Shown: positions 1-11,729, counted from the first letter of the stretch. The stretch is 64,000 nt of DNA from Isoetes taiwanensis (GCA_021234155.1 JAJEKV010000008.1:3051008-3115007); one strand, 5' to 3'. Notes: generated from the sequence alone by a model not told the origin. Numbers and translations are program-made.

Positions 1-1640
1 GGGTGACGTAGGGCAGCGAGAGCCTTCATAATTGTATTTTGCACGTACGAAATCAACACCATATAGTATTATGCTTGAAATCTTATAGTATTTTTGCGAA
101 TCTTGTTATCTGATATAGCAAATTTTGTACTTGCATACCCACAAGCGAGGATTTTTATGTACGGTATAGATTAAGGAATAAAAGGCGAATATGCCTATCC
201 AACTCTCGTTGCGGAGTCACCCCGTGTGAATATACCCCGGTGTGAATAAAATAGAATGGCATAGAATGATTGCGGATGCTATGATCTCATGAATGCTCAC
301 TTGAAGAGTATTCTTGAATATAAACAAGTCAAGTTTGCATTGGCCAAAGTCAAGAAACTTTCTTTCAGCCCAAATTCATAAATGGTCACCCGAACGAAGA
401 TCATCCTTGATAGAATAACTGCCACATGATATTCAGCCAAAATCCAAGAATGTTCACATGAAGGTCATTCTTGAATACAATGGCGGGCACATGTCATGAT
501 TTTCTTGGCTAAAATCAGGAATAACATTTCCTAAAAACGTATAGACCATGCTCCATCGGCGTTTTTAGTTGTATTTTGCAGCTTCTTGCCCAGATTGTTG
601 ATAATTCCACGTAACCACTATCAACGGCTCCCCATGAGCCACTACTTTGTTGGTAAAAGATTGCCACATCACAGCCATTATTGAGCAGCAGTACAGACCA
701 CTCGTTCAAATATTCAAACCTCTTTGGATATGATTATTGGTTGTGGGGGAACCAAAGATTTCTTCAAGCCATTCTCATAAAATCATGGTATCAAATATTC
801 TATTGTCTTGATGTAGCAATTTGAATTGATTGTCAAGACTTTGAACTATTATTTAAGCCACTTCACCCTCCGGCCATGGAGGGCAACCCTTCGTGCGCAG
901 CACCTTGTTTCCATGGTTTTGTCTTTTGCAATTGTTGAAGGCATGACCATGACTTTGCCCTTTTCTTTCTATAGCATTATTCTTTCAGACTCCTTTGTGT
1001 TTGTGAACTGTGTTTGTGAACTGAGACGATAAAGAGAGAACTTTTCCTTGATTAAATGAGAAAATGTTCAAAGGTCCCTCATGAGTAAAGGATCAAACAT
1101 GAAAGTGATTATGATCCATGTCAAAGGTTAAATTGTTAACATAGCTGGACATAGAACTTAGAGATTCTTACCCTTCTCAATCCCATGTTAACCATCCTCC
1201 ACTACACACTCCAACCGCACAAGTATGTCATACTTCAGTCTGGCACACATGGAATTGCCCTAGTCAAATTCATTGATGTAAATCTAAAATTTTGAGAGCA
1301 TTTTGTTGGCAGCTAGATGATCCACATAAGGTGGCCGACAGAGACTTCAATTGTCTGGTTGACTTATGCTGTAACGAGAGAATACAAAATTATTCTTATA
1401 CGAGAGAATAAATCCTAGTGCAACTGTAGCATGAATAATCCCGGGACATTCCACTAGAACCCCTAAAAACAAAAGGCATATTTCATGGGCATCCCAGGCC
1501 TATAAAACAGGTTAAGATTTAGAGTGTGGCTTTAATAAGCTTTACAATCAAAATATGCCTACACCCTTGTGGTGAGTGCTACATGCTTTGTTTTGATTTA
1601 TTTTGCTTCTTCTGCTTTGACAAATGGTAGACATTTGGCT
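1..1640. other. No gene recognised
   Basis: AT-rich sequence with only short ORFs (up to about 68 codons) on either strand and no recognisable domain, RNA gene or long repeat. I see nothing that can be supported here. Confidence 0.5.
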
Positions 1641-1648
1641 TTTATCTT

Positions 1649-2280
1649 TTGCCATTGCATCTGTTTGATCAAATCCAAGCTATTGTAACAGGAAATTACA
1701 GAGCATCAGATCTGGAAGAAGCAACTCCTCTGCAGGCCTTTGATGATCAGGTTGATCATTTTATTTATCACAAACATCATGTATTTGCACATTTGACATC
1801 ATTCATAGCATATCTATGCAAAAAGTTCCTGCTTTATGTAAAAGAGTACAGAGCATTCTAGCTAAATGCTAATATTTGTATGCGCATGCGCCTATTTTAT
1901 AAGCCGCTTCATAGCCTGTATTATTTTGCTGCTGCCACCAAAAATTATTTCTGAGGATCTACCTGCCTTGCCAAAGGATTTGTATGGACATCAGTTTGAC
2001 TGCATTGGCTATGGCTTATCAGCGCCACTGGTTTTAAAGTATCTGTAGATGATAGAGAAGATGAAGAAAGTAATTTGTGAGGCATTCTCTGAAGCACTTG
2101 GACAGGCCAGATCCAGAGAAAGGATAAATATGATTCTAGTTCTACCATTTCAAGCATGCAAAAATTGGATTGGAAGAGTTATACCTACTATTCCATTGTC
2201 GGACTGAAAGCCCTTGCCATTGCAGCACACCATCAAGCAACAGAGAAATGCATTGATCCAATATGCTTCCAGTTTAAAAA
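1649..2280 (+). pseudogene. Exon-like remnants of an unidentified gene
   Basis: Three short plus-strand stretches look coding: 1649-1750 (ending in QAFDDQ before a GTTGAT that could be a donor), about 1935-2040, and about 2045-2280. The last two join only if one base is gained or lost near 2038, where the reading passes into an acidic run (DDREDEE) and then a segment containing LDWKSYTYY. Two in-frame stops follow the acidic run. I do not recognise the product. The pieces may be a broken cellular gene or part of an old transposon. Confidence 0.25.
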
Positions 2281-2433
2281 AAATCGACGAAAATCTACGC
2301 CGAATCCAGCTCTCAAAAAATCTACACCGATGTTGGCGGTGATTGCCAGCTGAAAAACATGAATAAAAAAACTCCACCGACCTTTGGACTTGGAAACACC
2401 TTGTGCCTTGCCGTCTTCCTGCTCTACACTTGC

Positions 2434-2484
2434 CCCTCCTGAGGAAGTGACCCTCCTGAGGAAGTGACCCTCCTGAGGAAGTGA
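2434..2484. repeat. 17-bp unit in three tandem copies
   Basis: The unit CCCTCCTGAGGAAGTGA is repeated exactly three times at 2434, 2451 and 2468. The same unit occurs once at 5089 and once at 7314, at the start of each larger duplication unit, so the triplication is local to the first copy. Confidence 0.9.
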
Positions 2485-2744
2485 CCCTTGCCTTGTTGTA
2501 CACCTAATAAACTGAGTCTGGAACAATGAATGAGACCGACATTCAACATCAAGCCCACAATATTGTTCCAGAGGAGGGTATACAAGTGAACGATGTGGAA
2601 TGTCTGGGCATGAGCTCCTTAGACAAGAAAATGGAGTTACGGTCTCATTTAAAAATTGAGCCTACAAGAGATCAAGACCGCTGCTAATGTTAGAGCTGAG
2701 CCATTGTAGTTAGTGACAAATGGCACACACATGGGTCGTGCACA

Positions 2745-3165
2745 AATGTTAACAGTGAAACTTGATCTGGTCATTGAAATCCTGAATATCTATGCACCTA
2801 GTGTAATAAATCAGAGAGCTAGGTTCTAGGCATAAGTATTGACAACAACTTGCCAAAACTTGATGCGATCATTTGCATGGAAAATCGTAACAGGTTAATA
2901 GGTTTGGATGATTCTCAACTGCAATGGCTCCAGGACTTACAAAAGAGGAGAAACTGACATGGTGTTTCTCTAGGAATGCACCTTAATGATACTCCTCAAT
3001 ATCATGCTCTAGCGCGAGCATGGATCTCCATCATTAATGTAAACAAGAGAGGGTGGACACAATGCAGGCAACATAATGGATTCACACATGTGGCCACTGA
3101 TTTACAACACTTCTCGGACCACATAACTAATTCCGCCAGCAACATACCAATACGGAGGGATACTT
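2745..3165 (+). pseudogene. LINE endonuclease-like fragment (unit A)
   Basis: The plus strand reads a stretch around LVIEILNIYAP, which matches the NIYAP signature in the apurinic-type endonuclease domain of L1-class LINEs. It is followed by RARF-like residues and a LSDH-like tail, as expected for that domain. Several frame breaks and stops interrupt it and no reverse transcriptase follows. It is a short degenerate LINE piece carried inside the tandem duplication. Confidence 0.4.
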
Positions 3166-4728
3166 GAAACGTATCAGGCTCGTCATGACATTCGGCCAAA
3201 GCATAATTGCTATTAAGAAAAAATATATAGAGGAAACCATCCAAATTATACCTTTGTGTCAAAGCAATACTTAGAATCAAGGCAGGTGCCTTGAGTTCAA
3301 AATTCATCGCCATTTCCCATCGCTTTCCCAAGCATGGATCGGCATCAAACTTGCAATTGAAGATGCCTTTGACTTTGTTGATTTGTAGGTCTAGCTGCTA
3401 TCATGTGCTTTCAAGCACTGCCGTTAAGGCACAAGAGAACAAGTGTCTGCATCTAAGCTATTTTTTCATAGCCTAATTCTCACGCGAATAAAATTTGTTA
3501 CATATTTTAATGTTTGCCACTCGTGACAACGACAAATCTTTTTCACAACTCGTGACAAAAATTCAAATTAAAAAAAATTGTGAAAAAAACTCTCGTGACA
3601 AATTATGTCATTTTTTGTCAACCAGTGGCAAATATTGGTCACGTATGACAAGCTTTCTGTCATGCGTAAAAGGTCATATGCCTTTGATTTACACGTTTAT
3701 GCTTACCCAATGGAGGTGCCTGATCTCATGAGCAAGTTCCATACCTGGTAAGAGGATGACTTTTGGGGTTCTAATACCGAGCTCCATCCTTTCATAGTAG
3801 CATCTTGAGGAATGATAAATTTCCTGTAGCTACACCCTTACCATGATGGTAACCATTGGGTGGCAAAAAGCATGTTAACCACTTCATTGATTTTCAAAGG
3901 ATTTCCCCCACCCGATTCGTGCGATACGCTCATTGGTGTTTGATGCCATTGATTGGCTTTCCGTGACGAGATGGTAGTGCTTTACGATATCATTATCAAA
4001 GGGCCACTCAAAGTTATGAAGGTTGTATGGCTTGTGTTGAATCTCTAATGATATCTCACATTCTCACTGCCTCTTGTGTTTACTATGTTCTAATGATATC
4101 TCTTGCTTGTTTACAAGCTGATTATCGAGGGGCTACTCAGTTATGTTGTATGGCTTGTGTTGAATCTCTAATGGTATCTCATATTTTTGCTGCTACATTC
4201 TAATGGTATCTCTTGCCTTATAGACTAAAGTTTCTATTTTGCATTTCTAATGCACACATATCAAGATGGAAGAAACAAATTTTGAGGTAGATAGGAAGAG
4301 TGCAGTGAAGAGAAAATGCTATATGGAGTCAATGGCATCGTTGATTCTATGTTGTGTTATGGGAACATGGTTAGGATATTAATATTATTTGCAATTTAAT
4401 AGGTTTGTTATCGACATTAAAGTCTTATGGCACTGTGATTCCAGCCGTTTATTTCTAATGCTCAAAATTTTGAAGCTAGAGTTTACTTTGCTGATATCTT
4501 CCATCAATCTCAATTATACTCTTATTTCATATTTTGTCTTTACCTTATTTCTAATGCTCAAAAATTGAACATGCTCTTAGATGTCATATTTCATCTCTTA
4601 TGTTTGTGAAAAGACAGCAAAGATCTTAGCAGTAATCATCTTTTCAAATTTGTTATGTTTGCAATATGGAACTGCTCGTGTTACCAGGATGGTTTATAAA
4701 TTTTCTCTGTGTATGCTATTAAATTTTA

Positions 4729-4917
4729 GGATTATTCCATCTAGAACCACAAGTGTTAAATTCCAGCGGACTCCAGTGTCTACTGGTTCCATCAGGACTC
4801 TCAAACAGTAGTAGCAACATCTCTGAAGAAAACTTGTATCAATTTATTCAAGCTCATATTTGCACCTTTAATCGGGTAGGTAGCATTGCAGAAAATTGGC
4901 AAACATTTCTCCAATAG
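4729..4917 (+). CDS. Unidentified 62-codon ORF, unit A copy
   Basis: An open frame follows a good acceptor-like sequence (AAATTTTAG) and ends at TAG. Its product contains EENLYQFIQ and CTFNRVGSI. The homologous segment of unit B (6953-7141) has exactly the same length and stays open despite many substitutions. I do not recognise the family. It looks like a last exon rather than a stand-alone gene. Confidence 0.3.
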   Translation, partial: GLFHLEPQVLNSSGLQCLLVPSGLSNSSSNISEENLYQFIQAHICTFNRVGSIAENWQTFLQ

Positions 4918-5389
4918 CCCAAAGGCTATGCCTATGGTCTTGCAGGGACAATCAAGACATGGAATGGGAACAAGTGTCTCCAAGAGGGAAAGGACAAACT
5001 ATATAAATAACAGCCAAGAATAGGCAGCAACAGACCAATGTATGCCCTCCAACTAATGAAGCAGGCCTGTTAGTGCTGGAAGGGAAGCCCCTCCTGAGGA
5101 AGTGACCCTTGCCTTGTTGTACACCTAATAAACTGAGCCTACACTAATAATGTTCTAGAGGAGGGTATACAGGTGAACGGTGTGGAATGTCTGGGCATGA
5201 GCTCCCTAGACACGAGAATGGAGTTACGGTCTCATTTAGAAATTGAGCCTACAAGAGATCAAGATCAGTAATACAAGTGAGAGGAAAAGATTTGCAGAAG
5301 GACAACATTACTGGAACCCAAAAACCACTGCCAATGTTAGAGCTGAGCCATTGTAGTTGGTGACAAATGGCGCACACACGGGTCGTGCC

Positions 5390-5800
5390 CAAATGTTAAC
5401 TGTGAAACTTGATGTGGTCATTGAAATTCTAAATATCTATGCACCTAATAGTAAATCAGAGAGCTAGGTGCTGGGAGGAAGCATTGACAACAGCTTGCCA
5501 AAACTTGATGAGATCATCTGCATGGGAAAACGTAACAAGTTAATAGGTTTGAAAGATTCAACTGCAGTGGCTCCAAAAGTTACAAAAGAGGTGAAATTGA
5601 CATGGTGTTTCTCTAGGAATACACCTTATGCTCCTCAACATCATGCTCTAGCCCGAGCATATGGGTCTCCATCGTTAATGTAAACAAGAGAGGTTGGACA
5701 CAATGCAGGCAATTAGAATGGATTCACGCATGTGGCCACTGATTTACAGCACTTCACGGACCAGATAACTAATTTCGCTAGCAACATACCAACACGAAGG
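5390..5800 (+). pseudogene. LINE endonuclease-like fragment (unit B)
   Basis: This is the second copy of the fragment in unit A, again with an ILNIYAPN signature. It is disrupted by frame changes. It adds nothing functional but helps align the duplication. Confidence 0.4.
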
Positions 5801-6952
5801 GAAACATGACAAATTTTTCTAGCTTTTGTAACGTGTGACAGACTTTTGTCATGCATGATAAGGTTTTTATCATGCGTGAAAGGTCATCTGCCTTTGATTT
5901 ACACGTTTATCCTTACCCAATGGAGGTGCATGCTCTTATGAGCAGGTTCCATGCCTTGCAAAAGGATAAGTTATAGAGTCCTAATACCCAGCTCCATCCC
6001 ATCATAGCAGCATCTTGAGGAATGGTAACTTTCCTATATCTGCACCCTTACCATGATGGTAACCATTGGGTGGAAAGAACCATGTTAACCACTTCATTGA
6101 TTTTCAAACCCCCACCCTGATTCCCACATACGATCGCGTGGTGTTTGATGCCATTGATTTGTCTTTCCATGACGAGGTGGTGGCGCTTTACGATATGATT
6201 ATCGAGGGGCTACTCACTTATGAAGAGTGTATGGCTTATGTTCAATCTTGCTGCCTCTTGTGTTTACTATGTTCTAATGATATCTCTTGCGTGTTTACAG
6301 GCTGATTATCGAGGGACTGCTCAGTTATGAACGTTGTATGGCTTATGTTGAATCTCTAATGATATCTCATATTCTTGCTGCCTCTTGTATTTATTACATT
6401 CTAATGGTATCTCTTGCCGTATTTACAGTCTGAACTTTCTATTTTTCATTTCTAATGCACACATGTCAAGAGTGAAGAAACAAATTTGGCGGTAGATAGG
6501 GAGAGTACGGTGAAGATAAAATGCTTTATAGACCAATGACGTCATTGATTCCATGCTATGTCATGGGAACATGGTTAGGATATTAGTATAATTTGCAATT
6601 TAATAGGTTTATTATCGACATTGAAGTCTTGTAGTATTGTGACTCCAATTGTTTATTTCTAAGGCTCAAATTTTTGAAGCTAGAGTTTACTTTGTTGATA
6701 TCTTTTATCAATCTCAGTTATACTCTGACTTCATGTTTTGTCTTTATCTTATTTCTAATGCTCAAAGTTTTGAATATGCTCTTAGATGTCATATTTGATC
6801 TTTTATGTTTGTAAAAAGACAGCATGAATCTTGGCAGTAGTCGTCTTTTCAAATTTAATGTTTGCATCTTTTCAAATTTGCGATGTTTGCGGAACTGCTC
6901 GTGTTAGCAAGATGGTTTATAGATTTTCTCTATGTATGCTATCAAATTTTTA

Positions 6953-7141
6953 GGATTATTCCATCTTGAACCGCAAGTGTTTAGTTCCAGTGTACTCCAA
7001 TGTCTAATGGTTCCATCAGGACTCTCAAATAGTAGTGGCCACATGTTTGAAGAAAACGTGTACCAATTTGTTCAAGTTCACATTTGCACCTTTAATCGGG
7101 TAGGCAGCATTGAAGAAAATTGGCAAACATTTCTACAATAG
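6953..7141 (+). CDS. Unidentified 62-codon ORF, unit B copy
   Basis: Counterpart of the ORF at 4729-4917: same 189-bp length, preceded by AAATTTTTAG and closed by TAG, with EENVYQFVQ and CTFNRVGSI. A frame kept open in both diverged copies is mild evidence that it once was coding. The family is not recognised. Confidence 0.3.
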   Translation, partial: GLFHLEPQVFSSSVLQCLMVPSGLSNSSGHMFEENVYQFVQVHICTFNRVGSIEENWQTFLQ

Positions 7142-7504
7142 TCCAAAGGCTATATCCATGGTCGTGCAGGGACAATCAGGACATGAAATGGCAACAAGTG
7201 TCTCCATGAGAGAAAGGACAAACTAATATGAATAACAGCCAAGAATAGGCAGCAACAGACTAATGTATGCCCTCCAACCGACGAAGCAGGCTTGTTAGTG
7301 CTAGAAAGGGAGTCCCTCCTGAGGAAGTGACCCTTGCCTTGTTGTACACCTAATAAACCGAGCCTAGAACCATGAATGAGACTGACATTCAACATCAAGC
7401 CCAAGGAGATAACAATAATGTTCCAGGGGAGGGTATACAGGTGTACGGTGTGGAATGTATGAGCATGAGCTCCCTAGAGACAAAATGATAATGCTTCGGA
7501 ACAT

Positions 7505-7740
7505 GCTTAAATTTTAGATGCCGAACTTCAGCAGAGCACCAATCAATGCCACCTTTATTATCCATAAGCATCCTTGCTGGTCTGGGAGTGCGTTGCCCAA
7601 TGCTGGCAAGAAAGTCCTTCAAACTAATGATCTCACGGGCTGCTGTAGATGATGCAACATACTCTGCTTCAGTGGAAGAAAGAGATACATGTCCTTGTTT
7701 CTTGCTGATTCAAGCAATGGCAGGGAGAAAATGTTTCCAA
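7505..7740 (-). pseudogene. Copia RNase H fragment
   Basis: The minus strand reads ISKKQGHVSLSSTEAEYVA, the copia RNase H signature, followed by a MLMDNKGG segment (usual form CDNQSA) and HLKFKHVPKHYHFVSREL. It ends where the tandem duplication begins, near 7490. An in-frame stop precedes ISKK. Confidence 0.8.
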
Positions 7741-7758
7741 GTAACCAATGCTATATTG

Positions 7759-8028
7759 CTAGCTGAAACCCTGTGCAATCAAGCGTGCTTTGTAGCTGCT
7801 GATGGTGCCTTCAGGATGGAGCTTACATTTGTAGACCCATTTGTTACCAACGGCCTTCCGATCATGACGAAGAGGAACCAAATTCCAAGTGTCATTTTGA
7901 ATAATAGAATCCATTTTGTGGTCCATTGCCTGCTGCCAATGAGGTGCAGCAGCACATGAAATAGCTTCACGATAATTGATGGATTCACTGATAATAGCAA
8001 CACCACAAAACTCCATAATCCTAGGCAT
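7759..8028 (-). pseudogene. Copia reverse transcriptase, N-terminal part
   Basis: The 89-residue frame matches the start of the copia RT domain: a WQQAMDHKMDSI helix, NDTWNLVPL, NKWVYKCK and YKARLIAQGFS. The sequence then breaks off, and the next recognisable segment is RNase H in another frame. The fingers and palm motifs are absent through internal deletion. Confidence 0.85.
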
Positions 8029-8287
8029 AATTTCAGCATAGAAGGCAAATCTTTACATGAGGTAAACATTTCTTTTTTCCTCGACCAAGTTCTTCTTCAA
8101 CTCCTCCTTGCTCAGGATGATCAAGATCACCTCCTGGATCAGATGGGTGAAGATCTCCTCCTTGACAGATGTGTCAAGATCTGCACCGTGATCAGGAAAA
8201 GGGGGTCTTTGTAAGCACCGCGGTGTTAGAACCGATTGCAGTCTTTGGAACTACTACATGTGATGGAACCGTGCAGTCTTTGGAATA

Positions 8288-8719
8288 TCAAAAATAGTCT
8301 GATGGATTAGAAGCTATGGTGTCATCTGTTATCCATACAAAGATATCAATAAATTCCACATTTGGAGTTTCTAGACCTTGCTGAAACATCTTCATGGAAA
8401 TAACATCTCGACTAACACAAAGCTTCTTGGTATCCCGATCAATCGGCCTATAATCATGCTTGCACTGGTTAGAGAAACCCAAAAATATCATTTTCTTGCT
8501 GGTATGCTCAAGTTTCTTGCGATTAGCTTTGGGAATAAGCATAAAGGCAGCACATCCAAAGACACGCAAGTGAGAGAAATTCGGCTTTATGCCAGTGAAA
8601 GCTTGTTCAAGAGTCTGATTTTTCATAGCAACAGTGAGCAATCTATTGAGAAGGTAAACTGAGTACCTTACTGCTTCAGCCCAAAATTGAATGGTGTCGA
8701 GGATTGAGCGAGCAAGCAA
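8288..8719 (-). pseudogene. Copia integrase, C-terminal part
   Basis: The 143-residue frame contains FWAEAV, YLLNR, HLRVFGCAAF, KKMIFLGFS and SRDV, the usual run of conserved motifs between the integrase core and the connection domain of copia polyproteins. The DDE catalytic residues lie upstream and are not present. The frame stops near 8288, before the RT fragment in another frame, so the polyprotein is broken. Confidence 0.8.
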
Positions 8720-8924
8720 CGTGCCATGTCGAAAATGTTGCGGTTCTTCCGTTCAGCAACACCATTAAAATTTGTACGTGCTGCTCTATCCAACCCATGT
8801 CACCAACCTCTTCTCATCCCCTTTCTTCAATGAATAAGACCTTCCATTGCTCCCAGACATGTCCTTTCTATTCATGACCTAGACTGCAAAAGAAAAAAAT
8901 CAAGTTAGTCAAGTTCTTAAGGGC

Positions 8925-9345
8925 CAGTTCTAAAAGAGGCAAGTTTGAGGGACTTTCTCGACTCGCGAGTCGAGAAAGGTAGCTCAGAGTGAAAAACATA
9001 AGTCTGAGGGCCAGTTCTTAAGGCCATTTTTTGGAAAGGCAGGTCTGAAGGTCTTTCTCGACTTGGGAGTCGAGAAAGGCAGCTTAGAGTGAAAAAACCA
9101 GGTCCGAGGGCCAGTTTTACGGAAAAGGTAGGCCTGAGGAACTTTCTCGACTCGCGAGTCCAGAAAAGCATCTTAGAGTGAAAAAAACAGGTTTGAGGGT
9201 CTTTCTCGACTCATAAGTCGAGAAACGCAGTTCATACATAGAAAAATGCAGGTCTGAGGGCCAGTTCTGTGGAAAAGGCAGGTCTGAGGAACTTTCTCGA
9301 CTCAGGCAGCTTAGAGTAAAAAAAATAAGTCTAAGGGCCAGTTAT
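8925..9345. repeat. Minisatellite of palindrome-bearing ~100-bp units
   Basis: About five units contain GGGCCAGTTCT, an AAGGCAGGTCTGAGG-like segment, a palindrome, then AGCTTAGAGTGAAAAA. The first palindrome (8953-8978) is perfect: CTTTCTCGACTCG followed by its exact reverse complement. Others at about 9053, 9142 and 9201 have one to three mismatches, and the one near 9289 is only a left half. The same palindrome family recurs in the DNA transposon at 43-55 kb. Confidence 0.9.
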
Positions 9346-10921
9346 GAGTTTCTTTCTCCAATATTATGGAGCACAAATCATGACTAATTGGACCATATTC
9401 CATGTATTTTCTATGTATTTTCTAATGCACACCATATCTTATGCATTTTCTATGTATACATATACAAAAAATAGACCCTCTCCCCTTTTTAATATGTCAA
9501 TATTTACCCATAGCTTTTTTCAAATATAGCTTTTTTAAATGGGACACTATATACTATGTATTTTCTAATTTCTAATAAGCACAATATCCTATGTGGCTAC
9601 AAATAACCAAATATGACTTGAATGCACGCTCGAAAAAAATGGGATTTTAATAATAGAATGAGTTAGACAATATAATATGAGCTAAAATAATATAGACAAT
9701 ATATAATATAGGCATAAAACTTCAAAATAGGACATAAAACTTGTCATAACTAATATGGCATAAAACTTGCCAAATATGACTAGAACTTGCCAAAACTGTA
9801 AAGCTTCAAACAAATAAATCCTCTATTTCTTTTTCAAACCTTTATTGTTCTTTTTACTCTACCCCGCTTTTTTCCCTTTCATTTTCGAAATTTGAATTTG
9901 GTACATACCTTTTGGTCCTGCTCTTTTCTACCATAGCTCTAATCCCCTGATGAAGATCCGACTATGGCCATGGCAGCCTCTCTTTACTCCTTCTCGAAGC
10001 TATTTCCGGCAGTAACACAGGCTTTTTCATCGAGCCGTACCCAAGAATTATCTTTTTCTTTAGCCATGAATGATGGCAAGGTCGGCTCTGTGAGAAAGAA
10101 CTGTCGGCTTGAGCTTGATGGCCAGAGTTAATACAGGAACTTTGTTGTTGAAGCTTCTTGCAGGGTCATCGGTTCTTGCAACCGATTTTTTCCTCTTTAT
10201 CTTATGACTAATTAGAAGTCGACCAAACTGGAGATAAGGGGCGGAATCGACGGCAGAATATAGGAAAAGTGATATATATATCCAAAATATATATAACAGG
10301 AGTCAGTCAGTTAGGACACAAACTCATATGCGATATTTCTGTACAGAATGCAGAGAAGATCATATATATATATCAAGAAAGATTCTATGTATCAGGATGA
10401 ATATATATTATCAGGAAGTTTAGAAAGCATATGCGATCGCGCCGCTTATGCGGCGGGCAGCGTATAAAGTATGGTCTGGCCAGCAGTGGCAACTCCGGCA
10501 GCACCTATGCTCTAGAGCGTATACGAGACTTCCAACCGCTCTGAGTTACGCCATAGTTGCTCATAAGCTTCGCGGCGGTGAAGATCCGGCAATAATCCCC
10601 CCTGACCCAAATCCTATTGCCGTGCTGCCACAAATGGAGATGAGCCACAAATGCAACAACAAAACAGATGAGCCACTCTGGGTGCTTCAACGAAACATAG
10701 CTTCTGGGCATTTCTTGGGGAAAGAAAGCTTCTAGACACTTCACCGAGCTCAAGAATATGGCAACACCGTGGATTGGATCAGCAAGAAGCTCGCGAATAC
10801 GCTGCCTTATCTGCTAAAAAATCAAAGGTTAAGATGTTGTTGCCGTGGGATTTCTTCTTCTATTAGGCCAGTTGTTGCTATGGTATTTATTTTATATTGA
10901 GACTCTAGACCGTCCATGCTT
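9346..10921. other. No gene recognised
   Basis: Strongly AT-rich to about 10,440, then mixed. Two overlapping ORFs near 10,450-10,750 on opposite strands show no family resemblance. It may be the interior of the DNA transposon whose end lies at 11,489, but nothing coding supports that. Confidence 0.4.
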
Positions 10922-10947
10922 CATTCTCGACTACCGAGTCGAGAATG
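10922..10947. repeat. Isolated copy of the palindrome family
   Basis: CATTCTCGACT, a short spacer, then AGTCGAGAATG. Relative to the common form both arms carry the same changed outer base (CATTC/GAATG instead of CTTTC/GAAAG), so pairing is kept. A decayed relative may lie at about 11,035-11,062. Confidence 0.75.
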
Positions 10948-11119
10948 GAGGCAGTTGTGTGTTTGGTGTTGTATTTGGGCCTAGGTAGTTTGGTGTTTGG
11001 TTTTGTATTTGGGCTCCATGCTTGTCATTCTATGCATTATTGACTACCATGTCAAGAATAATTATTTAACTTAGTCATTAGATTATTTTAATTTATTATT
11101 TAATTAATTATCTAATTAG

Positions 11120-11425
11120 TCTAATTAATACTTTTGAAAAGGGAGGGGGGACCCTTGCCCCATTTGCCCTCCTCTCTCCTTTTCCCCATCCCTTCTTCCA
11201 ACTTATCCCCTCCTCCTTCTCTTTTTGCCTCTTTGCTCTCCTTCCCTCTCCCTCCTCCCTCCCCCTCCTCCTTTGCCCTTTTGCTCTCTTCTCCCCTCCC
11301 TTCCCCATCCCTCTTCCAACTTATCCCCTCCCCTCTTCAGCTTTGTGGCCCCTCCCTCCCTCCTTCTCCTCCTACCCTTCTCCTTATCAAGGTGTATCCC
11401 CTCTCTCCCCTCTTCTTTTTTGTAT
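11120..11425. repeat. Pyrimidine-rich low-complexity tract
   Basis: Plus strand is almost only C and T, with CTCC, CCTT and CTTCC runs. Long ORFs rich in proline, serine and leucine (plus) or lysine, glutamate and glycine (minus) are artefacts of this composition. Confidence 0.8.
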
Positions 11426-11489
11426 GAATCCCATTTTCAGCATGAGTTCCAAATGTCAGAATCTGATCCACTTTAATTAAATGCGACTT
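11425..11489. mobile_element. Terminal sequence of a DNA transposon related to the 43-55 kb element
   Basis: These 65 bp align with the right end of the 12.2-kb transposon (55,386-55,452): a CCCATTTTCAG block, a GAGTTCC block and the terminus CACTTTAATTAAATGCGACTT. The terminus abuts, without spacer, a Ty3/gypsy integrase reading frame on the minus strand, which stops at exactly this point. The matching left end was not found in the window. Palindromes of the same family lie to its left at 10,922 and 8,953. Confidence 0.65.
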
Positions 11490-11729
11490 TTGGGATCCCT
11501 ATCTAATTTCCCTTGGCATCCTATGCAATCTTAATATTTCCTTTACGAAAAGCAAGGCGGTGTCCAATGCTGCATCCGTGGTTCGACATGGCAAAAAGTG
11601 AGCCATCTTAGATAACTTGTCGACCACTACCATTAAGGCATCATGGCCCCTTGCTGTTCTTGGGAGTCCGGTTATGAAATCCATGCTCACAACCTCCCAC
11701 TTAGCTGTTGGCAATGCCAAGGGTTCCAA
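11490..11729 (-). pseudogene. Gypsy integrase, catalytic core N-terminal part
   Basis: The frame includes WEVVSMDFITGLP (first catalytic Asp in MDF), DALMVVVDKLSKMAHF and LRLHRMP, standard Ty3/gypsy integrase core motifs. A small frame change near 11,505 precedes a DRDPK-like segment, which would hold the second Asp. The sequence then passes abruptly into the terminal repeat of another transposon. Confidence 0.85.

Larger units (their letters stand above)
2468..7487. repeat. Tandem segmental duplication (two units plus partial third)
   Basis: Unit A is about 2468-5088 and unit B about 5089-7313, in direct orientation, with the first ~170 bp of a third copy at 7314-7487. Shared landmarks in order are the 17-bp unit followed by CTTGCCTTGTTGTACACC, a LINE endonuclease-like stretch, a TGTCA-rich stretch, the CATGATGGTAACCATTGGGT segment, and a 189-bp ORF near the end. 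Unit B lacks roughly 400 bp present at about 3170-3620. The units have diverged by many substitutions and small indels, so the duplication is not recent. Confidence 0.85.
7505..8760 (-). mobile_element. Ty1/copia retrotransposon fragment, internally deleted
   Basis: Reading the minus strand from 8719 downward gives the C-terminal half of a copia integrase, a connecting stretch with frame breaks, the first ~90 residues of the reverse transcriptase domain, and then directly the RNase H domain. The order integrase-RT-RNase H is diagnostic of Ty1/copia. Most of the RT, including the expected catalytic YVDD segment, is missing between about 7740 and 7759, so the copy cannot be autonomous. No LTRs were found. 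Confidence 0.85.

Noticed and set aside
8925-9345. CRISPR-like array (repeats with similar spacing)
   Set aside because: Units are palindrome-bearing minisatellite copies with homologous, not unique, spacers, in a plant genome and with no cas genes.
10448-10753. Overlapping 95- and 82-codon ORFs on opposite strands
   Set aside because: No domain, no splice context, and both are short enough to be chance.
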